Of a stretch of 64,000 nt of DNA, positions 14,210 through 25,200 are shown piece by piece. The stretch lies in assembly GCF_025698545.1 (NCBI RefSeq), contig NC_068571.1:52423733-52487732 (forward strand), read 5' to 3'. The number at the start of each line of letters is the position of its first letter. Position 1 is the stretch's first letter. Source of the DNA: Gossypium raimondii (Eukaryota > Streptophyta > Magnoliopsida > Malvales > Malvaceae). The position numbers and the translations under genes are program-made. Under the pieces are notes generated by a model that was not told where the DNA came from, did no database searches, and saw only the letters and a list, made by a program, of their open reading frames with translations.

Positions 14210-15304
14210 ATGGAACCATCTCAATCTCAAAATGAAACCCTTCCTATCTCTTCTAAGGAATCCCGCGTTAACCGCTTCAAGCCCATTTGGCGATTTTTCT
14301 TGATTTCCAATCTCGCTCTTGGAGGTAATTTGCTTTTGTATTTTTCTTTTAATCTGATGTTAGTTTCTTAACAATGGGTTGATGTTCTTTTTAGTAATTT
14401 TTTTCGTTTTTACCTTTGATATAATCATGTTTAGGATGTGTTTGATATAATGTTTAGCTGAAATATACTGTGTTTCATATATGTTTTTTGGAAGGTTTAC
14501 GCTAATGGGTTGAGAAAACTTGCTACGAGACTGTTGTTATGATATAAGTTAGAAGCTGAAAGATTTGTTGCTAAACACATTGAAATGAGTATATGTGCAT
14601 AATATAGTTTTTACTTCCTATGGGAGGTTTAAAAATTACCAAGACTTTCCGGTCATTGATCGTGTTGTTCAAGTATCACATCGATGAGCATTAGCTTTTA
14701 GCATTGGTGATTGGTTCATAGTAGCATCGAGTCATTGGTTCTAACATTAGTGTTGTTGTTAAGTTATTATTTTAGATAATTATTTCTTAGTTGTGTTGTC
14801 ATTCATGAGGATTAGAATTCTGAGATGAATTTGCCTTGCATTTGGTTATAATTAGCTCAATCCTCTATTTATGCATTTGAATTCTATGATGGGACATACA
14901 ATTTGTTTCGTTTCAAAGTTACCTTTCGGGATTAGCTGACATTATTGCTTCCCGTTGCAGCGTATATATTTGCACAGGCAAGAAGGAAGAACTCAAGCAT
15001 TGCTGATAACAAACCTGCTAAAAAAGAGGAGGAGCACAGCAAGAGTGAAACTGAAGCAGATGTTTCTTCTGATGCAGTGACGGATGCTTTAGTTCACGAG
15101 GAACCGCCGATCCTTCCAATTGTTGCAAAACCCCCAAAGGTTTTGGATCCCATTCCCGAAGATCAGCAGCGTGAACTTTTCAAGTGGATGTTGGAAGAGA
15201 AAAGAAAAGCCAAGCCTAGTGACCCTGAAGAAAAGAAAAGAATTAATAAAGAGAAGGCTGTTCTCAAACAGTTTATTCGCACAGAATCTCTTCCCAGAAT
15301 TTGA
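14210..15304 (+). CDS. Small single-pass membrane protein, function unknown (152 aa)
   Basis: There are two exons: 14210-14324 and 14961-15304, with GT-AG splice sites. The join at LALG|AYIF is supported by frame continuity and by a hydrophobic segment that is completed only after splicing. The predicted 152-residue protein has a polar N-terminus, one membrane helix at about residues 26-45 (WRFFLISNLALGAYIFAQ), then a basic RRK stop-transfer. The rest is a charged, probably cytosolic or stromal tail with a Lys/Glu-rich segment and an EDQQRELFKWMLEEKRK helix. The architecture resembles uncharacterised plant membrane proteins. I do not recognise the family and assign no function. The ATG is the first in frame after a purine-rich leader. 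Confidence 0.75.
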
Positions 15305-15954
15305 TTATCACATCTCGTCGTACTCGACAAGTTCTTGCTTTATCAAAGAACAAATTACTATTGAGGATGAATTGAAATATCACATGTCAAAGATGGGATT
15401 CTGGTTTTTGGTACCCATCTCTTGTGAAATTGAATTATAAGAACTTGTATTACATTTTGACAGCAGCTAGACTAAGACATTCTTCACATCTGATTCATCG
15501 GAACTAATTGAGTCTTCTTGATTGGCTTGACAGCTAAAGAATTGAGTATGCTCAATGTATTTGGCAGTGAAATGTGTGTTTTTGCTTTGATTAGTAACAA
15601 ATTCACACACCTATCAATAACGGAAGGCAACAAAAGTAAACAGAGGTTTGGGCCCATAGGCAATTGTACCTATTGGCTCTTAGGTGAGACAAAAAGATAA
15701 GAGATTGGTTCCCTCAATCCCCAGCCTTAGTGGGGTCCATTATATAACCTTTTCCTACAAGACTAGCCACACGTTTTTTCATCTATCATGCTTATAAACT
15801 CTACCAGGTGGAAATGCAACTGAGCTGTTCTTAGAAGTTTTACATCCAAATTATCATATTGAAATGATATGGTTTAGTTTTAGACTTTTAGTCGCTGGTT
15901 AATCTCTTATCATCATCTCTACTTTTCTAGTCGTACTGCATAGCTTTCTTGCAA

Positions 15955-18900
15955 ATGCCGGGAACCATCCAAGTTTCAGGTACCAAATGCTATGCTAACT
16001 TTAATTCGTAAAATGGCAGTTAAAGTTCATATGCTTTTCTTTCGAGACTTCCTCATTTGATTCATGTCAGTTCTGGATTTCAAGGGTCTCCAATCAACAT
16101 CACCATCTTCACAATCAGTAAAAGGTAGTCAATCATTACCTGTTGTTCTACTTTCTTATCTTGAATGACTATAAATATACACAATGTGAGAAGAAAAAAA
16201 TTGTGTTAATTCATCCTTTATAATGCAGTTTCCATGGGAAAAACAGAGTACCAGACTTGCGACAAGGGAGAATTCTTGTTGTAGAGATTCTGAACACTGT
16301 TTTGACTTCTGTAATTCTGGTTTTGATTTAGCTATATTCTTTAACTTCTGATTTTTTCTTAAAATCCAACATGCTTGCTGTGGCACAGTCCCTTGACAAC
16401 CCTTCATGACAATTTGATTATAACACTTCAAGGTGCCGACGGGAATGAGATTACGCATGCAGGTTAGTCCCTATTCGTTTTAAAATGCGTTGGAAAATTG
16501 GATTTCAATTTAGCGGTAAGGCTTATTGAAATATTGATGGTATGGAGCAGTAGTTGAGACCAAATTGGTGGTTGAGAAAGGTGTTTGGGACAACATATTT
16601 TCTCTCGAAGGAGGTTGGCACGTACATATGAAGTTGCAGTTTGTCCTCAGTGAAGAAGAGCACCAGAGAATCCGAGTAATGGTATTGTTCCTTTATTTTA
16701 GCCGTTCTTCTTTTGATGCAATGGATGGTTACTTATACTTGATTTGCATTCAAATAAATTTATTATTATCCTTATCATAATTTTAAATTATTATATCTTA
16801 TTTTAAATTAACTGTTTGAATTTCTATTTTAACTGTAACCATCTACCTTTACCTCTATAAATAGAGGTTTTCATCAATAAATCGATGGAGTTTTTTTAGT
16901 AGCCTCCCATTACTTAAATATCGTATCAGATTTAATCTAACACTCTTGTGAGTTCGATCCTATAGCTCACCTATCACTCTCAAATAAGAACATGGTTCTA
17001 GATCTTGGCCTATACACATTTTCTTACACCTTCGTTCAAACAAGTATATCTGTGGACCTTCATAATCATATGGCCCCAACAATTTCAGTGGAGTCATCTC
17101 TTATTTATCAAAGCCAATCAGTTGGCTTTCTTTTATCAATAAATTAATGGAGCCATTTAAGTACTCTCCCATTACTTCAATAAGATGTGGTTATACCCCA
17201 AACAATGAACCGCATTATGATGTATGATAAATGCAAGCCCTTGGTATCCCCTTTGAATGTTGGAACCCTGGTAAACGTATTCCTTTCACTAGCACAACTT
17301 AATTATGTTTAATTTCATTTTCAGAGAGAAGCTGCACTAAAGAAGAAACACGAAGAGCTTTGCAAAAGTGGTCATGGAAGTCCCGAACGTGCTTCCATCG
17401 GTTACAGTGAAGTTTCAGGTTCGATTTTTTCACAGTCAACTTTCATTTTCCATTTACCAGAAAAGCAAGGGAACATTGAAAAGAATATAAATCAAGCAGT
17501 GCATGAAACTTGCATGTACAAAAGCTTTTACTTAACATATTGAGTACTCCATTTTCTCAAGGTCCAGTAGAAAGTTTATCCCGAAGTGGATTGCTAGCCG
17601 ATGAAGATACCAAATTCGACAGAAGTTATCCTATTCAGAAGCAAAAGAACACAGTTAAGGATTGTTTATCACTGCAGTAAAACTCTTTTTCTCTCGGCTA
17701 ATCTTGTGTTTTCTTAATGTTCATTTTGTATGCATATTTAGAATAACAGAGGCGAAAACAAAGGAAATATTTCGGCCAAGTCCATGTGACGAATCATTTA
17801 ATGTCCATCTAACTGAATTATGTTACCAGGATACAGTTCCTCTAGAACTAGAGAATGTTAATACCTCCAAGAAGCAGGGACCAGCTGTGAAAGCCCATAG
17901 CAATATAAAGAAAATGATAAGTGCATTTGAGGGTAGTCTAAACCAGGTATATTAAGCATGTTTCTTAAATTTATCCATTTGTTATTGTAACTTAGCATAT
18001 GATTAAAATTTCTTGAACTTGATCTGTGGCAGGATGTGAAACCTTCTGCTAAACCACCGCCAACAATATCTCGGACAAGGAAGATTGGAATAGCAAATTC
18101 ACATCTTAATGATGTTGAGACAGAAAAAATGGTACCACCAAAGGTAACTTTAGGAATGGTCACTACAATGAATATGAACAAACAAAAAATGTATTAAGGA
18201 AAAAGTCAAAGACTATATTGGTTCTTTCAAACCTCTATATCGGTCTGCATCATCTAAAGAAACTGAGCAGTTGATGGAGTCAACTACACCGCGTATTGAG
18301 AAATAGAAGCAAAATTTTAGATATGAAGAATAAATTCTGTTGAGGAGGTCGAAGTCTTCGATGTGTCATCCGTTGGGTAGCCGACTGGACCCACAACAAT
18401 TGAATGTATTGTCCCTCAGGGAGGGTTTTGTCTCCTGTGCTCTGTCAAGAGCCAGCGTGCCATGAGCGGCTGCCCTGAGGGCTTGGTTCACAGAGTTGGG
18501 AGTGCCTCTATTGTATGTGGATGTACGGCCACGCACCAAAGCAACGTGAGCATCTTGCCTTTGGTGGGGTTCGAACCCCTGACCTATGGCATATAGGTCA
18601 CTTGTTGGGGAGACAAAACCCTCCCTGAGAGGCAATACTTTCAGTTGTTGGGGGTCCGATCGGGTGCCCAGCAGACATACTTCGAAGACTTTTCCCGAAG
18701 GAGTCGACCCCCCTCAACAGATTGAAGTTAAACAGAAAGAAAGTGATGTGAATGAGGAGAAGAATTATTCCAAAGATGTCAAGAGAGCATCAGCTATGGA
18801 GAATGCTTGACAAGCATTCAAAAGGCAACCAATCTTGGAACCCTATTTTATAAAATAAAATAAAATAAAAAAGCAACATTCAAGCCGAAAATTAGTAAAA

Positions 18901-20542
18901 AGAGGATGGTGCAGAAGAATTTTTTCTACTTCAAATGATAAACTGAAATCAGTGGCTATTTAAAGTGATGGCCACTGTTCCATTGGTAGCTCTGGTCTCT
19001 GGATATTTCTAGGTGAAGCTAAATCTTGCCTAAGCATAACAACAGGGGCCAAAGAAATAGTGGACCTAATGGGAGTGTGCTGGGATGAAACAAAGAAGCT
19101 GAGCTCTTGTGATCATATAGTTACAGGGTAGGTTTGCTAGATACCCCATGTATACATATTGTTGTAGATTGTCATCTTTCTTGAGTGGACATAATGCAAG
19201 ATACCCCCTATATATATATTGTAGATTGTCATCTGTCTTTAGTGGACATAATGCAAAGGCGGAAAGTACATGTATTCATATGTAAATATGTTCAAATTTG
19301 GTAACACTGGATCTTTTTCTGTAGATGATTGTAATATCCTAACCAAACTGTTTTATTTGCCTGTTACGTACAGGTTGATGTTGATGCTGCCACTGCTACT
19401 GAGATAAATGAAGATGGCAACAATTCTGAAAAGTTAAGACCACGGTCTGAGAATTCAGAGGATCCTCAAGACTCTATAGGACCTTTTGGACAGGTTATAC
19501 TTTTTCCTTTACTATTAAGTATCAAGCATTTACCCTTTGCTAGAAGGTGTTATATATTCCTTGAAATCTTATTAAAGTTGTCATAATGCAAAACCATTTT
19601 ATTTTCCCCTTGAGTTTAATATGAATTGAAACCGGAACCTTGCAAGTGAATCATGCTCTAATGACTATGTTTTCATTGCACCATTGATATCAACTGAAAT
19701 GAAAGATAAGGGGGATCGGCTTCTTTGGGAGAAGTCTTCGAAGTGTTGTCTGTCAGGCAGCCGATCCGATCCCCTAACAACCAAAGGTATTGTCCCTCGA
19801 GGAGGGTTGTCTCCTGTGTTCTGCTGAGAACCAGTATGCCGTGAGCACTGCTTGCCCTTGGTGGGTGGCTGTACGTCCACGTACGGTCGAGGCATTCTTG
19901 GCTATGTGAACTAGGCCCTCGGGGCAGCATCTCAGAGCATACTGGCTCTCGGCAGAGCATGGGAAACAAAACCCTCCCCCGGGGGACAATACCTTCGGTT
20001 GTTGGGGGATCAGGTTGGCTGCCTGGCAAATGACACTTTGAAAACTTCTCCTGAAGGAGCCGACCCCCCTCAACAATTCTAAATCCACTTAGTATCTAGA
20101 ATCCCATTGAAACTTGAATCCTGAATGTTTATATATGTACATCCTCCTACTGTAATCTCTTTGTTCTCAATACCTTGTCAATAAGAACAAGCGAATGATA
20201 TTATTTCTGCTAATTTCTTTTTCTTTACATCAGGTAATTAAAGTCATAATCATGGTAGGCTTTGCAACACTAGTTCTCCTAACAAGAAAAAGGACTTACA
20301 GGTACCAATATATATACATGTATTTGTTGTTGAATCTCATACTATTTACCCTAAACTCTACAATCTCTGCAGTTTTTTTTTTTTATCGAAATATCGTGTA
20401 AATTATCGAATACTTCATTTACATGCATTTCTTTGAGGGGGGAAATTGCAAAACCTATAAATCCTAAACAAACATGAAAAAGATATCTGTTATGCATTTA
20501 TCAGCTAACATGTATTTGTCTGTTTTATGATCTTGCAGATAA
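15955..20542 (+). CDS. C2-like, C-terminally tail-anchored protein with a decayed middle exon
   Basis: Twelve exons can be chained: 15955-15979, 16071-16124, 16229-16280, 16389-16462, 16551-16681, 17325-17418, 17562-17676, 17742-17946, 18033-18143, 19374-19493, 20234-20301 and 20539-20542. They sum to 1053 nt (350 aa). The N-terminal ~110 residues look like a C2-type beta sandwich: MPGTIQVSVLDFKGL, then FPLTTL, DADGNEI-like GADGNEI, and EGGWHVHMKLQFVLS. A basic helix (REAALKKKHEEL) follows, then a low-complexity middle with KKMISAFEGSLNQ. The end is a hydrophobic tail anchor (VIIMVGFATLVLL) followed by TRKRTYR. Between 18144 and 19373 lie further exon-like pieces that contain stops and a foldback insertion, described separately. 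The model that skips them stays in frame. The intron at 17677-17741 is short (65 bp). The function is unknown; membrane-tethered lipid or Ca2+ binding is only suggested by the C2-like fold. It may be a functional shortened gene or an early pseudogene. Confidence 0.65.
16690..17230. repeat. LTR-like text in an intron of the C2-like gene
   Basis: The 643-base intron 16682-17324 contains a TATA-like CTATAAATAGAGG at about 16853-16865, followed by TCATCAATAAATC, a layout typical of plant copia LTRs (promoter then polyadenylation-type text). A related phrase (TATCAATAAATTAATGGAG, then CTCTCCCATTACTT) repeats near 17136-17180, giving two near-copies of the segment ATCAATAAAT...GGAG...CTCCCATTACTT about 260 bases apart. 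No coding sequence is attached. Confidence 0.4.
18187..19135 (+). pseudogene. Decayed exon segment of the C2-like gene
   Basis: If the foldback element 18337-18720 (plus one ATT) is removed, one frame runs from about 18187 (EKVKDYIGSFKPLYRSASSK) through IEK and KQNFRYEE into IEVKQKESDVNEEKNYSKD. Stops interrupt it: TAG at 18304-18306, TAA at the insertion point, and TGA after MENA near 18807. A second exon-like piece about 18905-19126 (DKLKSV, then SSGLWIFLGEAKSCL and KEIVDLMGVCWDETKK) has a TAA at 18961-18963. The peptide character is that of a real exon, but it cannot be translated whole. It may be skipped in the mature mRNA. Confidence 0.55.
18337..18720 (+). mobile_element. Foldback element, copy 1, inserted in a coding exon
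   Basis: The arms of about 110 bases are inverted copies: the left begins CTGTTGAGGAGGTCG and contains GTCTTCGA and CCCTCAGGGAGGGTTTTGTC; the right ends GGGTCGA...CCCCTCAACAG in the opposite sense. The flanks are ATT on both sides, a possible 3-bp target duplication. It is GC-rich relative to the surroundings. The middle has a tRNA T-arm-like stretch on the minus strand (18563-18584). It interrupts the decayed exon exactly between codons. There is no coding capacity. The superfamily is not assigned. Confidence 0.65.
19706..20075 (-). mobile_element. Foldback element, copy 2, opposite orientation
   Basis: This is the same family as the element at 18337-18720. Its arms share GTCTTCGAAG, TTGTCCCTCG(A)GGAGGG and CCGACCCCCCTCAACA. 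The unpaired middle matches copy 1 only after reverse complementing (phrases such as GCTCT...GAGCCAG, GCCCTCGGGGC and TACGTGGACGTAC), so the two copies face opposite ways. It lies in the intron 19494-20233 of the C2-like gene. Short reading frames inside it are by-products of its GC-rich palindrome. Confidence 0.65.
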
Positions 20543-22206
20543 AGTTAGCTGCTGAGAAATGTATGTTATTATGCTACAATTTAGAATCATTTGGATCCTT
20601 TTATGCAGACTCTTTGCTTCTTCTTTTAGTTGATTTACTCCTCTACTAGCAAATCAAAGTGGGTTTTATACTCAAAATATCTGTATAAAGATTCATGTAA
20701 AATTTTCTGTTAATATTCAATTCTTCAGGAGCTCATATGTAATTTGCACTTGGTTAAAATATGTTCCGAGTCGGAATTTAGTCCCTCTACTTGTCAATTT
20801 TCAAAATTTAGGTCTAATTGTTAACTCTGGCTAAATTTTTCTGCTAAATTTGTTAGTGTGCCATTTTGACATAAAAAGAATACTTACTTCGTAGTTATGT
20901 AATAAAAATAGCCTTGTAATAAACTTGAATTTGACAAAAAAAATTAATGGTGTTAATAATTGAACTTGTATTTTAAATTCAAAAAGTAAAGTGATTAAAT
21001 TTATTGAAAAGAATAGAAAGATTAAATTTCAAATATCTGAAAGTAAATAGTCTCAAAGCATATTTTAACCTTTGCAATTTTATTGTAAATGCTGAAATTT
21101 GTGCAAATTTACATCTGTGTTCATACTCACAAATGTGTCCACATTTTGCAATTAGATCAAATACATTTATGTAAACAACATTATTATTTAAGGAGGAATC
21201 ACTTACACCAGTATAAAACTAAAGTAATTTTACACATTTTGTTTATTTTTATACGATTAATGTTTTAACGATCCAACTCCTAGTATTAATTATTTCTTCA
21301 TCTAAATATGTGTAAAATTTATTCAAATTTATATAGAAATGGAATTAGAAAACTTAAAATTAAATCAAAACTTTATTTCTATGAAAGCCATTTGTCATTA
21401 CATTAAATATTTAATTTACATATAAAATTTCATGTGATTATGATAAAAAATATAAAAAATTACCTAAAAATTAAATATTTCTAGTGTTTAAAATGCTTTT
21501 ACCATATTTCATGATAATGATTGAACTAGGATTTTTAAATTAAAAAGGGATTAAATAATTTAGAGACCTTAGTAACTAGGTCAACTTTGGTGCTTAAATT
21601 TGGCAATCAAATCCATTTTTGTGCCTGAATTTGGATTCGGTCCAGATTTGATGATGTGGCTAGTGTTATTGGAACATGACTGGATTGGTCGATTGGACCA
21701 GTTGGATTGAGAATCGATTGATGTATTGGTCCAAACAAAAAGGTTGAATCGATCTAATAATTTTTTATTATAAATTTTTAATTAATTATTGTTGGTCTAA
21801 CAATTAAACCGATCAAATAGATAAATCAGGAACCATTGATCTGATTGGTTCAATCACCGGTCCAATTATTAGAACACTGTAAATGACATTTTAAGATTGT
21901 ATCACATTATCAGTTGAAAATTAATATAATTTTTTTAATTTTCAAGTGATGATATAGTGCCACATCATCAAACTTTTAAAATTTCCAAATTTAAGGATTA
22001 AAATGAATCTAATTGCTAAGTTCTAGAGAAAAAAATATTATTCTCAATTAAAAAAGTAAGAGGATTGAATTTTTAACTTTTTAAAGTAGATGGAGTAAAT
22101 CTCTAATTTTGTCGAAGTACAGGGACTAACAAAACTTGTTAACCTTAAAAAATATTTAGAAAATAACCCAAAAAAAATTCTAACCATTTGAAGCATATAA
22201 AATCTT
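20543..22206. other. Intergenic region with repeat debris
   Basis: This spans the 3' end of the C2-like gene to the promoter of GRWD1. It is AT-rich with no exon that I can support. The piece 21590-22135 reads like a worn palindromic repeat (ACTAGGTCAACTTTGGTGC and, near 22010, AAATGAATCTAATTGCTAAGTT), related to the small MITE at 8172-8477. A block with CAATCACCGGTCCAATTATT (about 21850) sits inside it. Confidence 0.45.
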
Positions 22207-22214
22207 AAACCCTA
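22207..22214 (+). promoter_or_regulatory. Telo-box (AAACCCTA) upstream of GRWD1
   Basis: AAACCCTA lies about 75 bases before the ATG, followed by GCGGCC and a second AAACCCT at 22227-22233. Telo-boxes close to the transcription start are known in plant genes for ribosomal proteins and ribosome biogenesis. That agrees with the product of the gene behind it. The assignment rests on the motif and position only. Confidence 0.5.
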
Positions 22215-22287
22215 GCGGCCACCTAAAAACCCTCTTTGTTTTCTCATAGAGTATCTGTTCTTCTACTCTGATTTATCCTCCAAAAGA

Positions 22288-25200
22288 ATGGCTCGCACTA
22301 TCAAAAACCCTAAAAAAGCTAAGAGAAAGAATAAGGTTCAATTGCAAAAAAACTCACTCTTAATCTTTTCTTCTTCTTTTTTTTATCTTTAAAGTTTGTT
22401 CCTTTTTTCACTAAAATTGCTATGTAATTGGTTTCTTAAATAGGGCTCAAAAAAAGGCGATGGAGCATCAACGTCTTCTTCAGTGCCGACAATTCAGCCA
22501 AGGGTTTGGCAACCAGGAGTTGATGAATTGGAGGAAGGAGAAGAGCTTCAATGTGATCCTTCAGCTTATAATTCACTTCACGCTTTTCATATTGGATGGC
22601 CTTGTTTGAGGTACTCTTTAGTTACCCATCATTACTTGGTGTTTGTTTGCTGAGAAAGTAGTGGGAAAAGTTAACAATTTAATAAGGTTTATAAAAAAAA
22701 TGAGCAAAGGGTATTTGAAAAAGTATTTTCTATGTGTTTGAATTTAGAAATTGGGTCATTTTGTTGGCAGCTTTGAGGTACTTTTTAATTACTCACCATT
22801 ACTTGGTGTTTGTTTGCTGAGAAAGTAGTCGGAGAATTTGTTGAAATTAATAAGGTTTAATAAAAATTATACAAAGGTATTTGAAAAAAATGTTTAGTTT
22901 GCATTTTTTATGTGTTTTAAATTAGAAATTGGGTCGTTTTTTTGGCAGTTTTGTGGTACTCTTTAATTACCCACCATTACCTGGTGTTTGTTTGCTGAGA
23001 AAGTAGAGGGGAAGTTGTACAAATTAGTAAGGTTTGTAAAATATTCTGCAAACGGTATTTGAAGAAGTGCTTGCTTTGTATTTTCTATGTGTTTTAATTT
23101 AGAAATTGGGTCATTTTTTGGCATCTTTGAGGTACTCTTTAATTACCCACCATTACTTGGTGTTTGTTTCCTGAGAAAGTACTGGGTAAAGTTGAAAAAA
23201 TTAATAAGGTTTATAAAAAAATGTACAAAGGGTATTTGAAAAATAATGTTTAATGTACAAAGGGTATTTGAAAAAAATGTTTACTTTGTATTTCTATTTG
23301 TTTTAATTTAGAAATTGGGTCATTTTTGACAGCTTTGATATCGTACGTGATTCGTTGGGTTCAGACCGGAAAGATTTTCCACATACGGTGTATTTTGTTG
23401 CAGGGACTCAGGTTTGCTTCATTACTTACTAAGTGCTAACTAATAGATGGGACCAATAAGGAACAACATTTGTCTTATTTGAACCATTAGGAAGAGATGG
23501 TCAATCTTTTTGACTTCTTTTGTGTATATTGATGTAATTGTTTGATTTCACAGGCAGAGAAGGCTTCTTGGAACTCTATTGGAGTGTTTAAAGTAAGCAA
23601 CATTTCGGGAAAAAGGCGTGAGCTGGTTCCTAAGAAATCTTCCGAGGATGATCCTGATATGGATGGTGAAAGTAGTGATAGTGATGATAGTGAGGATGAA
23701 GAAGAAGGTGGTTCTGGTGCACCGGTTTTGCAGGCAAATTCTAGTTTCTTTTGATTTCTAGTTATATATCATCTCCGGGGTTTATTATTAGACTTATTAT
23801 ACATTGTGCCCTTTTTTTCCTTGGAACAGTTGCGAAAGGTTGCTCATCATGGATGTGTTAACCGTATACGTGCCATGGGACAAAATCCTCACATATGTGC
23901 ATCATGGGCTGATAGTGGTCATGTTCAGGTCGGACTTATAATCCAACAATATATCATATTGTTCCTTGTTTGCACTTTAATGATTGGGAATACGTTTCGA
24001 TACTTCTTGTTGCAGGTATGGGACTTCACTTCTCATCTGAATGCTTTAGCGGAATCGGAAACTGAAGGCATCCAGGGAAGTTCGGTTTTTAACCAGGCTC
24101 CGTTAGTTAACTTCCGTGGCCATAAAGATGAAGGCTACGCAATTGATTGGAGTCCTGTTGTTGTTGGAAGGCTTGCAACCGGTAATTATCGAGAAATAAT
24201 TGTGAAAAATCTCTTTTTTACTTTTCGGTATTATCAAGCTTTCATTGTGAAGGTGCTGTTTTTCATATTTTCAGGGGACTGCAAGAATTGTATTCATTTG
24301 TGGGAGCCTACATCTGATTCAACTTGGAATGTTGATCCTACTCCGTTTATTGGACATTCTGCTAGTGTCGAAGATCTCCAAGTAAGTAATCATGTTGTGA
24401 TGTAATTAAATCTATACTTTATCGTTAAAACATAATTTAATAACACCATTTTTATGTTAATTTTGCAGTGGAGTCCAACGGAACCTCATGCGTTTGTGTC
24501 GTGTTCCGTGGATGGGACTATCACAATTTGGGATATCCGTATAGGGAAGTCACCGGCAGCTTCTTTTAAGGCACATGACGCAGACGTGAATGTCATCTCA
24601 TGGAATAGGTATTTCAGTCTTAATATATATACTTGCTCTTTATTTCAACACATCTCTTTGATGTTCAAACTTTTGATGTTTGTGCATGAGTCAATCCTCT
24701 TTGGTCATGATATTTCAACAGTCTTCTTTCTAGATAAAAGTACCATGGAGGCTCTTGTATTGAGAGTTGGATTACATTTCGCCCCTTTGACTCAAAAAAT
24801 GGGACAAATTAGTCTCTGTACATTTGACCAAAGAGCAATTTGGTCTTTTTGTTAAAATTTTCATCAATTTCTACTATTAAAAATTGGTCTATGTAAGTTA
24901 GCGTAAGATATACGTGGTACACCATGTAGCATTGTCTGGTTATTCTGTCAGTCACACCAGTTTTTAACCATACAAATGGGTTTTTTTATCAAAAGGACCA
25001 ATTTGATCTTTGATTGAACGTACAAGGATTAATTTTCTCAATTTTTTAGTAGAGGGGGCAAAATGTAATTTGACTCATAATACAGGGGCCTCTGTTATAC
25101 TTTTACCCTTCTATCGACAAATTTCTGACATCTTTGCATACTTGGATCTTTATTTAGGCAAGCTAGTTGTATGTTAGCATCGGGAAGTGATGATGGCACG

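Noticed and set aside
18563-18584. tRNA T-arm-like GGGGTTCGAACCCC on the minus strand
   Set aside because: Only the T-arm palindrome is convincing; no acceptor stem, D-arm or proper anticodon arm surrounds it. It is part of the GC-rich foldback element and differs in the second copy.
18366-20088. Several 70-118-residue frames on both strands
   Set aside because: They fall in the palindromic foldback elements, whose GC-rich arms lack stops. The same peptide text appears on opposite strands and in both copies, so they are by-products of the repeat.
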